A DNA stretch of 64,000 bases. Source: JAOAPY01 sp041492185 (GTDB lineage: Bacteria; Acidobacteriota; Blastocatellia; Pyrinomonadales; Pyrinomonadaceae). This document shows, piece after piece, positions 54,697-63,567 of this stretch. The stretch's first letter is position 1; each line of letters starts with the position of its first letter. The stretch spans positions 1 through 64,000 of the forward strand of contig JBGPWL010000015.1 of assembly GCA_041492185.1 (NCBI GenBank), in the 5' to 3' direction. A program made the position numbers and the translations under genes. The notes beneath the pieces are model-generated. The model ran no database searches and had not been told where the DNA came from. It saw only the letters and a program-made list of their open reading frames with translations.

Positions 54697-55285
54697 AGAA
54701 TAGAGAGTCTGTGATTCCAGAACCGGCTGTCCGAGTGTTTGGGAGTTTAGATCGCTAAGTATTCCTCAATCTTCGTTGCACAAAATAGATTACTTTTCCG
54801 ATCTTGATCGTGAAGAGAGTCTTTGCGCTGCGCAGGCGCGCATTCCTAACTTCCACTTGATCAAAACCGCCTACTCCACTGGCGAATTTACCTTGACAAC
54901 GAGTCGCGGGCGCTTACAATGACACCGTTCGTGAAGCGACCGTTTGAGCGTTGGCTGTTTTAGACAATAACTCATTCCCTTCGTCGCACAGATCGCTTGC
55001 AGCCAGATCCCGATTTCTGAAAGAGCCTTTGCCGGCATATAGTCGTCCTGTCGCCGACCAGTTCCTGGTTTTCCTCGAACGCAAAGTCGGCTAATTCAAG
55101 ACGAACGACATTTGTGCAGAAATTCCCGACCCCGCGTCGGACAACGGTTGTCGTTGCGGCAAACGTCTGCGAACGTTGAAGCCTGGTTCATTCAATTGAT
55201 TGGTCCAGACTGAAGCGATCGCTGCCCATCAACCTTCACTAATTTAAGGAGTAAGTTCCCCCATGTTTAAGGAGTAAGTTCCCCC
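54697..55285 (+). other. Intergenic region and long leader
   Basis: 589 bp without a supported gene. It holds a promoter (54893-54920) and then about 360 bp of untranslated leader ending in a duplicated ribosome site plus start codon (55243-55288). No repeat of the REP families is seen here. Confidence 0.5.
54893..54920 (+). promoter_or_regulatory. Near-consensus sigma-70 promoter for the TolB-like gene
   Basis: -35 TTGACA (54893-54898) and -10 TACAAT (54915-54920), spaced 16 bp. Transcription would start near 54927, about 360 nt before the start codon at 55286. Confidence 0.6.
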
Positions 55286-55288
55286 ATG
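55242..55288 (+). repeat. Tandem duplication of ribosome site and start codon
   Basis: A 23-nt unit TTTAAGGAGTAAGTTCCCCC plus ATG is repeated exactly twice. The first copy's ATG opens a four-codon frame (Met-Phe-Lys-Glu-stop) whose codons are the second copy's Shine-Dalgarno. The second ATG, at 55286, starts the gene. Confidence 0.85.
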
Positions 55289-57316
55289 AAAAACTCATCA
55301 AACATCGCAAGGCAACTGATCCGCTTCGCATTAGTAACAATTTTCCTGGCCAACTCTTTCGGCCCGTCCCTCTTCGCCTCATCGCGGCCCGGTTCGCACA
55401 ATGTCCGCAACGAATGGCGCACAACGTCCTTCGCGACGCTACCGACGCCTGTGCCGGTTCCCGCTGACGAGCAACAACTCGCTTATTTCAGGTCCGATCC
55501 AAACACCAACCAAAGCGACATCTTCCGGCGGCGCGCGAACGGCGCGGACTTGCTGAACCTGACCAACAATCCGGCCACTTACTCGGACTTTGTCTGGTCG
55601 CCCGACGGCAGCCGAATCGCCTTTGGGCGCTACGACCAGTCGATCACCAGCATCAACCTTTTCGTAATGGACACCGACGGCGCGAACCAAACGCGTTTGA
55701 CCAACAGCCCGACCGAGCAAGACTTTGGAATGGTTTGGTCGCCTGACGGCGCGCGCCTCGCTTTCAGCGCTTACGATCTCACGACGAACACGGCGAGCAT
55801 TCACACGATCAACGCGGATGGGAGTAACGTGCTCACGCTGACCGCTTCGGCCGGGAATGACAACGGGCCAGCCTGGTCACCTGACGGCACACGGATTAGC
55901 TTCAGGCGCTCCTTCTTCGACTTGCAAACTGGCAGCTTCGCCGCGAGCATCTACGTGATGAGCACTGACGGTAGCAACCAGATTAAGTTCGACAACCTTG
56001 CCGGCGAAATAGACTACAACCCGGCGTGGTCGCCCGACAGCGCGCAGATCGCGTGGGCGCGCTTCCCTAACGACGGGCAGCACGGGCCTAATCTCTTTGT
56101 GGCGCTGCGCGATGGCACGAACATGCGCAACCTGACCAACGACTTCTCCATCTCGTTCGACGGACCACAATGGTCGCCGGACGGAAGTAAACTCTCATTC
56201 CTAAGCACCCCCGACAACATTAACTACGCTCTCAGCGTGATCAATGCAGACGGCAGCGGACGAACGACGCTATCCGGTTCGGTCGCCAACATCTCCTCCA
56301 ACAAAGGCTGGTCACCGAATGGCGCGAAGCTGGCGTTTACTGTCAGCTACGGCGAAGTCTTTAACGGGCTGTACCTCGTCAACGCCGACGGCACTGGTTT
56401 AACTCACATCGGAGACGACAGCGAACGCAATGACAATCCAGTCTGGTCGCCCGACAGTGCAAAGCTCGCCTTCACCAGTGCGCCCAACAGTCTGGGCAGC
56501 ATCAACATCGTTAACGCCGACGGCATGAACCGAGTTGATCTGACGAACGACCCGGCTGGCTACGCGGCGCCAAAGTGGCAACCCGCCGCGTTGTTTAATA
56601 CCCCTGCGGGCACGAACGTGACTGTCACGGTCGGTGGTGTTCAGTTCACTTTCGCGAACGTGACCCAGGCGGGGCAAACTACCGTCACGCCGATTGATCC
56701 CGCATCCGCGGGCACCTTGCCCGGCGGCTACACGCTCGTCAACGGCAGCCTCGCTTTTCAGATCACGACGACGGCAATCTATTCAGGCTCGATCACGGTC
56801 TGCATCGTCGAATCTTCCGTCAACGATCAAACCACTTTCGACAGCTTGAGGATCTTGCACGGTGAAGGCGGCACGCTGGTTGACCGCACCATTCTTCCAC
56901 CCGATGCGCCGGCGCCGAATTTCAGCACGCGGACAATTTGCGCCAGGGTTACCTCGTTGAGTCCATTTGTCGTCGCCAAGTTGGCTTACGGCGTTCAAAC
57001 GCTCTTTGACCAGACTAAGCCGGTGAAGAGTGGAAGCACGCTTCCGGTCAAGCTTCGACTGACAAACGCGAGTGGCGTGAACGTTTCCTCTGCTTCGCTT
57101 GTCGTCACCGCGCTGAGCGTCTTGAGAGTTTCCACAAACACTTCGGGCGATGTTCAGGACTCGGGCAATTCAAATCCGGATAACAACTTCCGTTATGCCG
57201 GCGGCTTTTACATCTTCAATCTAAGCACAAAGGGCTATGCAACCGGAACATACCTTTTGCGATTCAAGGCCGGCTCGGACTTGATCAATTACACCGTTCA
57301 ATTCCAGGTGAGATAA
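55286..57316 (+). CDS. Exported TolB/PD40-like propeller protein with C-terminal PxKF-like domain
   Basis: 676 residues. A signal peptide (about 1-33) precedes PD40 repeats (about 50-430): FVWSPDGSRIAFGRYDQS, MVWSPDGARLAFSAYD, PAWSPDGTRISFRRS, VWSPDSAKLAFTSAP. Middle residues (about 445-570) are a beta domain with GYTLVNGSLAFQITTTAIYS. The end (about 580-676) has VKSGSTLPVKLRLTNASGVN, a PxKF-type domain. It may bind a surface protein or sugar; unknown. It follows the DUF11 genes but has its own promoter. Confidence 0.85.
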   Translation: MKNSSNIARQLIRFALVTIFLANSFGPSLFASSRPGSHNVRNEWRTTSFATLPTPVPVPADEQQLAYFRSDPNTNQSDIFRRRANGADLLNLTNNPATYSDFVWSPDGSRIAFGRYDQSITSINLFVMDTDGANQTRLTNSPTEQDFGMVWSPDGARLAFSAYDLTTNTASIHTINADGSNVLTLTASAGNDNGPAWSPDGTRISFRRSFFDLQTGSFAASIYVMSTDGSNQIKFDNLAGEIDYNPAWSPDSAQIAWARFPNDGQHGPNLFVALRDGTNMRNLTNDFSISFDGPQWSPDGSKLSFLSTPDNINYALSVINADGSGRTTLSGSVANISSNKGWSPNGAKLAFTVSYGEVFNGLYLVNADGTGLTHIGDDSERNDNPVWSPDSAKLAFTSAPNSLGSINIVNADGMNRVDLTNDPAGYAAPKWQPAALFNTPAGTNVTVTVGGVQFTFANVTQAGQTTVTPIDPASAGTLPGGYTLVNGSLAFQITTTAIYSGSITVCIVESSVNDQTTFDSLRILHGEGGTLVDRTILPPDAPAPNFSTRTICARVTSLSPFVVAKLAYGVQTLFDQTKPVKSGSTLPVKLRLTNASGVNVSSASLVVTALSVLRVSTNTSGDVQDSGNSNPDNNFRYAGGFYIFNLSTKGYATGTYLLRFKAGSDLINYTVQFQVR

Positions 57317-57342
57317 TGAACCACCTGGCAGTAACCGGAAAA

Positions 57343-57374
57343 AAGGCCCGGGTCATTTGCCCGGGCCTTCTTCA
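57343..57374 (+). terminator. Rho-independent terminator of the TolB-like gene
   Basis: AAGGCCCGGG (57343-57352) pairs with CCCGGGCCTT (57360-57369) around a 7-nt loop and is followed by a short T/C-rich tail. It lies 27 bp after the stop codon, before the convergent TIR gene. Confidence 0.75.
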
Positions 57375-57434
57375 CTGTGCCGCCTCGATATTTACCCGGC
57401 CATCCATTCGGTTGCGTCAAACGCGGATTAGTGT

Positions 57435-59708
57435 CTAGCTGGTGCTTTGTCGCGCCGCTTCCTCGGCTTTAATAAAGTAGAGCAGCCCATCGTTAAAGTG
57501 AAACTCATGCAATGAGTCAGGCGGAGGCACCACCGGCGGCCCCTCGATAATTACCGGCACAATCTCCGGCAACACCGCATCGTTTCCACCTTTACGCTTG
57601 AGCGCGTACGCAACTTCCTTTGCAACCCACTCTGACTTCTTCGCCGCCGATGACCAGAAGAGAAAGAAGACATCGCTCTCGTCAATGTGTGTATAAATCG
57701 ATTTCTCCCAACGCTCTCCCGGCTCAAGGGTCAGCAAATCCTGGAAGAAGTTGATCTTCGCCATCTTCAACATCTGTACGCGCTTCAAAACCTCCGGGCG
57801 ATCCGGTGAAGCGTAGGAAATGAACGCTTGTTTGTAGCGCACAAAACTCTGGGGCGGTGTTGGCATGATCTCCGCTTGCTGAACCGGCTGCGCACCGACG
57901 GCAGCAATCTTGAACTTGAACTTAACGTGTCCGATGGGAACGCTCTCATAGCAGATTCTCACCGTGCCAATAATGCTCCCCAGCTTGCACTGCTCAGGTA
58001 CAGTGACGCCAAACTGAACCGAATCGATCTCTCCCTGCCAAATGAGGGATTGTGAAGGCTCATCGATCTCCAGGCCGGGCATGTTGAGGCTGAAGACCAA
58101 CTCTTTCCCGCGCTCAATCATCTTGTCGAGTTTTTTCGTCCCCCGCGCCTTGCTGTCTTCATCAGCTTCGGTGGCCATTGCGGCAAGCTGGTCGGCCTGC
58201 TCAGCAAGATGAGCGAAGACCTGCACCAGAAAGCCGTCACCCGGTGATGCCGCAAGGGGAGCGAACACGGTGCAGTGTACCTCGTCCTCTTTCTTCGCCG
58301 ATCCAAGTACAAGTCCGGCTGCTGTTCTTGCCACTACCCACAAAATTGCGGCGGTGGCCAAGCCGAGGAGGAGGGCGAGGAGGATATCGGGAAGGCGCGC
58401 TGGTACTTTCTGAAACGGCAACCTGGATGAAAGCACAAACTGAGACGCCGTGGTAGGAGGCGGAGATGGCGCTTGCGCTGGTGATGGCGTCGGGGACGGC
58501 GAGGCCGAGGGCGTAGGAGACGGCGAGGGCGAATGCGGTGGCGGGGTTGGCAGCGGCTTGGCGGTCAGAGAAACACTCACAAAGCCAGTCGGCGGACGTA
58601 GCACAACGTTTGAACTTTTTTCGAAAAAGTCCTGAGCCGAAACCACGACTTGATACTCGCCAGGCGGTAACTCTTTCAGGACAAAGTTTCCGCGCTCGTC
58701 GGCCTGGGCTCGACTCTGTACAATTCTGTTCTGGTCTCTAAGAAAGACAGTGATCTCAGCATACTTCACACCCTTCCTGGAAGAGCCGTTCCGGATCTCA
58801 CCTCTTACAGTAACCCCCCCTTCGGCAGGACGCACTAGCGTGGAGGCCCAAACGCTGCATATGCAATCGAGGCCGTACCCAACAAGCTCGACTCTTCCCT
58901 TGAGTCCCTGCCCACTGAAGCCAGTCGTATCAACCTTAATCGAACTAGTGCCTTGTCCGCCGATCACGCGGCCTGCTGTGATAGTCCAGTGGTAAGCCGG
59001 TCGAACTCCGGGCGTACCGCCGCTGGTGCTAGCCGTGCACGTCACGGGTTGCTCCCCGCTGATGGCTTCAGAACAGTAAATCGAAGCGAGCGGGCAACAA
59101 CCCAACACCTCGACGCGCGTGGAAGCAAAGGGAGGGAAACCCTGGGTAACTCTGGAGTCGGCATTGACGTTTAAGGTGACGGTGTATGCGCCGGGCTTCG
59201 CGCCCGCGAGATCCCAAGTGGCCTCCTGGCAGTTACCATGGATATGCCCGCCGTTCACCGTCCAACGAAGTTGGTTGCAGTCGGCGTTAAGAACTGAAGC
59301 GTGGAGCCGCACCACCGTGGAGGATCCGACGGCGCAAAGCTGTATGGCATTCACGCTGGAAGTAAGGCTCTGAATACGAGGTGCACCAGGGGCCGCAATG
59401 GTCTTCTCCCCTTTGTTAGATTCGCTAAAGCTAACGAACCGGCGCAGCCCGCTCTGCTTAGCAGGCTTGCCGTTTGGTTTCGGGGTCGGAGCGATTGCGG
59501 ACTTGGATGCGGGCTGCGTAGTTACGGCTGTGGTTGCACTCTGTGTTGGGTCCGTCCCGATGGGAGCTAAAACAAGAGCCCCAAAAAAACACGACCGAGA
59601 ATGGCGACCATACAGCACGTCGTTCGGAAACACGGGGTCCCCGCGGACTGGGAGCGTAAAGCCCAGAATGATTACAGCCAGGTAGAATGTGGCCTTTACG
59701 AGAGCCAT
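57435..59708 (-). CDS. Membrane-anchored TIR-domain protein with exported sensor-like half
   Basis: 757 residues. A signal peptide (about 1-23), a Thr/Pro linker, two beta domains (about 110-295, with Cys pairs), a carboxypeptidase-regulatory-like domain (about 297-385: VTVRGEIRNGSSRKGVKYAE), a long Pro/Ser linker (388-420) and a single helix (439-462) form the exported side. The cytoplasmic side has a beta-rich domain often found before TIR (about 477-603: FLVQVFAHLAEQAD, GLEIDEPSQSLIWQGE) and a TIR domain (626-745: YKQAFISYASPDRPEV; candidate catalytic Glu E698 in EWVAKEV). Such TIR domains cleave NAD or make signal nucleotides. Cell-surface sensing is inference. Confidence 0.82.
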   Translation of the reverse strand: MALVKATFYLAVIILGFTLPVRGDPVFPNDVLYGRHSRSCFFGALVLAPIGTDPTQSATTAVTTQPASKSAIAPTPKPNGKPAKQSGLRRFVSFSESNKGEKTIAAPGAPRIQSLTSSVNAIQLCAVGSSTVVRLHASVLNADCNQLRWTVNGGHIHGNCQEATWDLAGAKPGAYTVTLNVNADSRVTQGFPPFASTRVEVLGCCPLASIYCSEAISGEQPVTCTASTSGGTPGVRPAYHWTITAGRVIGGQGTSSIKVDTTGFSGQGLKGRVELVGYGLDCICSVWASTLVRPAEGGVTVRGEIRNGSSRKGVKYAEITVFLRDQNRIVQSRAQADERGNFVLKELPPGEYQVVVSAQDFFEKSSNVVLRPPTGFVSVSLTAKPLPTPPPHSPSPSPTPSASPSPTPSPAQAPSPPPTTASQFVLSSRLPFQKVPARLPDILLALLLGLATAAILWVVARTAAGLVLGSAKKEDEVHCTVFAPLAASPGDGFLVQVFAHLAEQADQLAAMATEADEDSKARGTKKLDKMIERGKELVFSLNMPGLEIDEPSQSLIWQGEIDSVQFGVTVPEQCKLGSIIGTVRICYESVPIGHVKFKFKIAAVGAQPVQQAEIMPTPPQSFVRYKQAFISYASPDRPEVLKRVQMLKMAKINFFQDLLTLEPGERWEKSIYTHIDESDVFFLFWSSAAKKSEWVAKEVAYALKRKGGNDAVLPEIVPVIIEGPPVVPPPDSLHEFHFNDGLLYFIKAEEAARQSTS

Positions 59709-60132
59709 CGCAAACAGCTTCTATTTGCTTCTCAATTGCCACGAGGTTGAAAACTCAGCAGTCTCGCGGGAAATGAAAAGTACGACCCAGCAACCACTCG
59801 TGGAAGCCGGCGGGAAAGGAAGTTCTGCATCAAGGACGTGCTGTCAAGCACAATGCCGATTACGGTCGATATTGCGGACTGGTTCGAGAAACGTGCGGCC
59901 GTCGCAGACTCTGAGGACCAGCCTCTTGGTTCCAATGATGTGACGAGGTTATTAATACGCCTCGCTTATGCCAAATAGCAAGCTCGATTAGCCGTGGCAA
60001 AGTTGAGGCAGGAGGTCAGTCAAGACTGAGCGCTCTCACGACGGCTGTTCATGGAGACACAAGAATCACTACGGTTACCGACAGTGCCTTACGAGATGTT
60101 TTCGTAGCCGCTAATGAAGGTCGCGGAAGGTT
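59709..60132. other. Intergenic region, one doubtful small frame
   Basis: 424 bp between the TIR gene and the HIT gene. A plus-strand 41-codon frame (59853-59978: MPITVDIADWFEKRAAVADS, then EDQPLGSNDVTRLLIRLAYA) has natural-looking composition but no clear ribosome site. It could be a gene fragment. Nothing else is seen. Confidence 0.35.
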
Positions 60133-60483
60133 CTAACCCGGAGGCCAAAGCATAGGCCGGCCACCCAGCAGATGCACATGCAGATGAAAGACGGATTGCC
60201 CCGCGCCAGCGCCGGTGTTGACGACCGTGCGATAGCCGCCTTCGCTCAATCCCTGATCGTTTGCCACGCGCGCGGCGACTCGCAAGAGATGTCCGAGCAA
60301 AGGCTCATCACGATGCGAAGCGTCATCCAGCGATTCCAGATGCTCGCGCGGAATGATTAGCACGTGCGTCGGCGCTTGCGGGTTGATGTCGCGAATGACA
60401 ATGCAGCTCTCGTCCTGATGGACAATATCGGCGGGAATCTCACCGGCAATTATTTTGCAGAAGAGGCAATCGTTCTCGGGCAT
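60133..60483 (-). CDS. HIT family purine nucleoside phosphoramidase-like protein
   Basis: 116 residues. The histidine triad FHLHVHLLGG gives H100, H102 and H104. CLFCKIIAGEIPADIVHQDE is the usual N-terminus with a Cys pair, and APTHVLIIPREHLESL the central part. HinT-like proteins hydrolyse AMP-linked amines. ATG at 60483. Complete. Confidence 0.95.
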   Translation of the reverse strand: MPENDCLFCKIIAGEIPADIVHQDESCIVIRDINPQAPTHVLIIPREHLESLDDASHRDEPLLGHLLRVAARVANDQGLSEGGYRTVVNTGAGAGQSVFHLHVHLLGGRPMLWPPG

Positions 60484-60518
60484 GACTGGATCGGTTCCTA
60501 AACGAAGAATTGAAAAAC

Positions 60519-61079
60519 CTATGACAGAATCTCGTTGACACTCAACGAAAGTGCATTGACGGTTGGCGACTCAACGGTCTCGCCGCGTTTGAACTTGCGA
60601 CACTTACCGTACTTTCCGTTATGAAGTTCGGAATAAACTTCGATCATTTCCTTCGGAATATTGACCAGCCAGGTTCCGCGAATGCCTGCGCGAGCATACA
60701 GCGGAACCTTGATGTTGCGGTCAGTTAGCAACGTGCTATCCGCGACCTCGATAATCAACAGCACATCCCTTGGCATGGGGTGTCGCGTGGCGTAAAAGTC
60801 CTTGCGCAGCTTGAGCAGTGCGACATCGGGTACCGGTTCAGAAAATTCATTGAGCCGAACCGGATTTTGGACCCAAACGATAAACTTCTCTGCGGAAATA
60901 CTGTGAAACAACCGTGCCAGCCGGGCGACACAGGCTGCATGAGGACTGCCGATCGGGCTCAGCTTGATGATTTTCCCTTCGATCAGTTCAACGCGGTCAT
61001 CTGGCTTTAGCACACCGGCTTTGGCCATCTGATAATACTCGGCAACGTTGAAGCGTCTTGGTTCAAGTTGGGCAGACAT
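60519..61079 (-). CDS. Uma2 family (DUF820) restriction-endonuclease-fold protein
   Basis: 186 residues. DDRVELIEGKIIKLSPIGSP, PVPDVALLK and VLLIIEVADSTLLTDRNIKV with a nearby K form the PD-(D/E)xK-like core of the Uma2/DUF820 family. The family is widespread and often multicopy, with unproven function. The C-terminus is a regular tail. ATG at 61079, no partner gene. Confidence 0.88.
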   Translation of the reverse strand: MSAQLEPRRFNVAEYYQMAKAGVLKPDDRVELIEGKIIKLSPIGSPHAACVARLARLFHSISAEKFIVWVQNPVRLNEFSEPVPDVALLKLRKDFYATRHPMPRDVLLIIEVADSTLLTDRNIKVPLYARAGIRGTWLVNIPKEMIEVYSELHNGKYGKCRKFKRGETVESPTVNALSLSVNEILS

Positions 61080-61145
61080 AGTCGTTTTCTGATGGTGATA
61101 ATCTACGCCAGCATGTTAGCACAGTAATGAAACTCAAACTAAAAC

Positions 61146-62462
61146 TCATGCCGCCGCATCGGACTCGAGTGTTTTTGGCAGCGGTCCCGTTACCGATTCG
61201 CGAATTCGTTCAATATCAGCGCCGACTGATTGCAGCTTGGCTTCAATCTTTTCGTAGCCGCGATCGATGTGATAGACGCGCGTGATCATCGTTTCCCCTT
61301 CAGCTACCAGTCCGGCGAGCACCAGCGAAGCCGACGCGCGCAGATCTGAAGCCTGCACGGGCGCACCAGTCAACTTTACCGGTCCTTCAACCGTTGCAGT
61401 GTGACCATCGATCGAGATGCGCGCGCCCATGCGCTGCAACTCCGAAGTGTGCATGAAGCGATTCTCGAAGACAGTTTCAGTGATCACGGAGCGGCCTACC
61501 GCCTGCGTCATCAGCGTCATGTATTGCGCCTGCATGTCAGTGGGAAAACCCGGATAGGGATCGGTCGTTACATCACAGCCGGCAAGTTTCCCGGCGCCAA
61601 TAATGTGCAGCGTGCTCTGATTCAGTTCCTGGATCTCGACACCCACTTCTCGCAACTTTGCGATCAGTGCGCTGGAATGTTCGGGCCGGCAGTCTTTGAT
61701 CTCCAGCTCGCTTTTAGTAATTGCCGCGGCCACCATGAACGTCCCGGTCTCGATGCGATCGGGAATGATGGTATGTTCGGCGCCGCCCAGGGCATCCACG
61801 CCTTCGATCTGAATCGTGGGCGTGCCCGCGCCGCGAACACGCGCGCCCATGTTGTTCAATAGCTCGGCCAGATCCTCGATCTCCGGTTCGCGCGCGGCAT
61901 TGTAGAGCGTGGTGCGACCTCGCGCGAGCGTCGCGGCCATCATCAGGTTTTCGGTTCCGGTGACGGTGGACTTTTCGAAGTGAACCTCCGCACCGCGCAG
62001 GCGGCCATCTTTTGGCGCGCGCGCGACTACGTTGCCTGCTTCGAGTTTTACTTCCGCGCCGAGTTGGCGAAAGCCCGCGAGATGAAGATCGATCGGGCGC
62101 GTGCCGATCGCGCAGCCGCCCGGTAATGAAACTTTTGCTTTGCCGAACCGAGCCAGCAACGGCCCCAGCGCCAGGACCGAAGCGCGCATCGTCTTGACTA
62201 ACTCGTAAGGCGCTTCAAAAAGTTCCACATGCGATGCTGAGATTTTGTGGGTGCGCAACTCCGGCGTGAGGACTGTCGCGCCGATGTCTTCGAGCAGGCG
62301 TCGCTGCGTGATGATGTCACGCACGTAAGGGATGTTGTGCAGCGTTACGGTTTCCGGCGTCAACAACGCCGCGGCCATGCACGGCAGCGCGGAATTCTTC
62401 GCGCCGCTAATCGAAACTCTGCCTTTAAGCGGACGCCCGCCAGTGATCCGGAATCTGTCCAC
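61146..62462 (-). CDS. murA: UDP-N-acetylglucosamine 1-carboxyvinyltransferase
   Basis: 438 residues. K22 in SGAKNS and the reactive C117 in GGCAIGTRPIDLHL are conserved, with the later acid in FPTDMQAQYM. It makes the first committed peptidoglycan precursor by adding enolpyruvate to UDP-GlcNAc. Presence of Cys, not Asp, at 117 predicts fosfomycin sensitivity. GTG start at 62462; no strong ribosome site. Confidence 0.97.
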   Translation of the reverse strand: MDRFRITGGRPLKGRVSISGAKNSALPCMAAALLTPETVTLHNIPYVRDIITQRRLLEDIGATVLTPELRTHKISASHVELFEAPYELVKTMRASVLALGPLLARFGKAKVSLPGGCAIGTRPIDLHLAGFRQLGAEVKLEAGNVVARAPKDGRLRGAEVHFEKSTVTGTENLMMAATLARGRTTLYNAAREPEIEDLAELLNNMGARVRGAGTPTIQIEGVDALGGAEHTIIPDRIETGTFMVAAAITKSELEIKDCRPEHSSALIAKLREVGVEIQELNQSTLHIIGAGKLAGCDVTTDPYPGFPTDMQAQYMTLMTQAVGRSVITETVFENRFMHTSELQRMGARISIDGHTATVEGPVKLTGAPVQASDLRASASLVLAGLVAEGETMITRVYHIDRGYEKIEAKLQSVGADIERIRESVTGPLPKTLESDAAA

Positions 62463-62529
62463 GACACCGACAGATTAAATTAAAAAGAAGAAACGTTAAA
62501 GGTAGGGTGCTGTGCCGGTTTGGAAAGCG

Positions 62530-62605
62530 GCGCTTAGAGTACCGACTTCAGTCGGGTTTTTTTGACCAGAAGGAACCCAACTAAGAGTTGGTACTCTAAC
62601 ACCAT
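62530..62605. repeat. Family D inverted repeat with terminator-like hairpin
   Basis: TTAGAGTACCGACTTCAGTC then GGGTTTTTTT (62534-62563) faces an imperfect complement AACTAAGAGTTGGTACTCTA (62579-62598). CCGACTTCAGTCGG (62542-62555) plus seven T's looks like a plus-strand terminator, though both flanking genes are on the minus strand. Confidence 0.65.
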
Positions 62606-62632
62606 CGTTGACCGTCCATTGAGATAACAGCG

Positions 62633-63451
62633 CTACTCGTTTGCGCTGGAACGCGTGAGCCGCACGCCGCCGTTCGTAGTCATCGCGCGCACGGTCGCTC
62701 CGCCCGAACCCAGGTTGACGGAGATCTCTTTGGTGATGCGACCCTGGACCGTGACCGGAAAATCAACACTCACGTTGCCGTTGACCGTGCCCGCCTCAAG
62801 ATGCGCCGAATAACTCTCCGGCACGGACATAATCACTCCGCCGTTGGTTGTCTTGACGTCGAGCTCTTCGCCGTCCCAGCGATCACCGTTGAGTTCGACC
62901 ACCAGTCCGCCATTGGTGGTGTCGCCATGCACGTTGCCGCCGACGCGTCGCAGGGTGACGCCGCCGTTCACGCAACTGAATTCGATTCGGCCATTCACGT
63001 CCGTGATTGAAATACCGCCATTTTGAGTTTCGAGCGACAGACTTGATCTACGGGGAACAAGAATCTCGAAACTTACATACCAATTGAAATCGTGACGCTG
63101 TTCCGGTCCGTTAGCATGAATTCGCAAGCCGCTGGTTTCGATTTGGATCTGTTTTGCCAGTTCCTCCGCATCGCTCTGCGAGAGCGCGGCAGTATTAACG
63201 CGAGCGCGCACCAGAATGTCGCCGCGGTCCGAGCCTTTCACGGAGATGCCTCCGTTTCGTCCGGCATCAACCGTGATCGGCCCACCTGCCGCCACGGTTT
63301 GTTCTCGGAGCTCGCAATGATTCTGGAACCGGCCGCCATCCCACCAACCGTCGCGGCACTCACTGGAGCTCTTTTTCTGAGCGAGTACGGCGCCACCCGC
63401 CAAAGCGATCAGGGCGAGCGCCAACAAAGTGTGTCCAAGCGATCTTTTCAT
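62633..63451 (-). CDS. Exported DUF4097-type beta-helix protein
   Basis: 272 residues. A signal peptide (about 1-24, VLAQ) precedes a right-handed repeat fold with several turns ending in NGG: RNGGISVKG, TQNGGISITDVNG, CVNGGVTLRRVGGN, TTNGGLVVELNG, TTNGGVIMSVPE, TTNGGVRLTR. This is the DUF4097 pattern of outer-face beta-solenoids. Function is unknown; it is often seen as a stress or envelope protein. ATG at 63451. Confidence 0.88.
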   Translation of the reverse strand: MKRSLGHTLLALALIALAGGAVLAQKKSSSECRDGWWDGGRFQNHCELREQTVAAGGPITVDAGRNGGISVKGSDRGDILVRARVNTAALSQSDAEELAKQIQIETSGLRIHANGPEQRHDFNWYVSFEILVPRRSSLSLETQNGGISITDVNGRIEFSCVNGGVTLRRVGGNVHGDTTNGGLVVELNGDRWDGEELDVKTTNGGVIMSVPESYSAHLEAGTVNGNVSVDFPVTVQGRITKEISVNLGSGGATVRAMTTNGGVRLTRSSANE

Positions 63452-63567
63452 AGTTGATTCTCCTCAGGCAGTCAGTGTTTTCGGATTACGTCGAGCAACG
63501 CCCAGTTTCGTGGTTCTGAAGAGATAGACCCCGCGGGAAGTGAGCTTGTGGCAGAAAGTTTTGTGTC

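Noticed and set aside
59853..59978. 41-codon plus-strand gene
   Set aside because: Composition is protein-like but there is no ribosome site and no family, so it is only mentioned in the intergenic entry.
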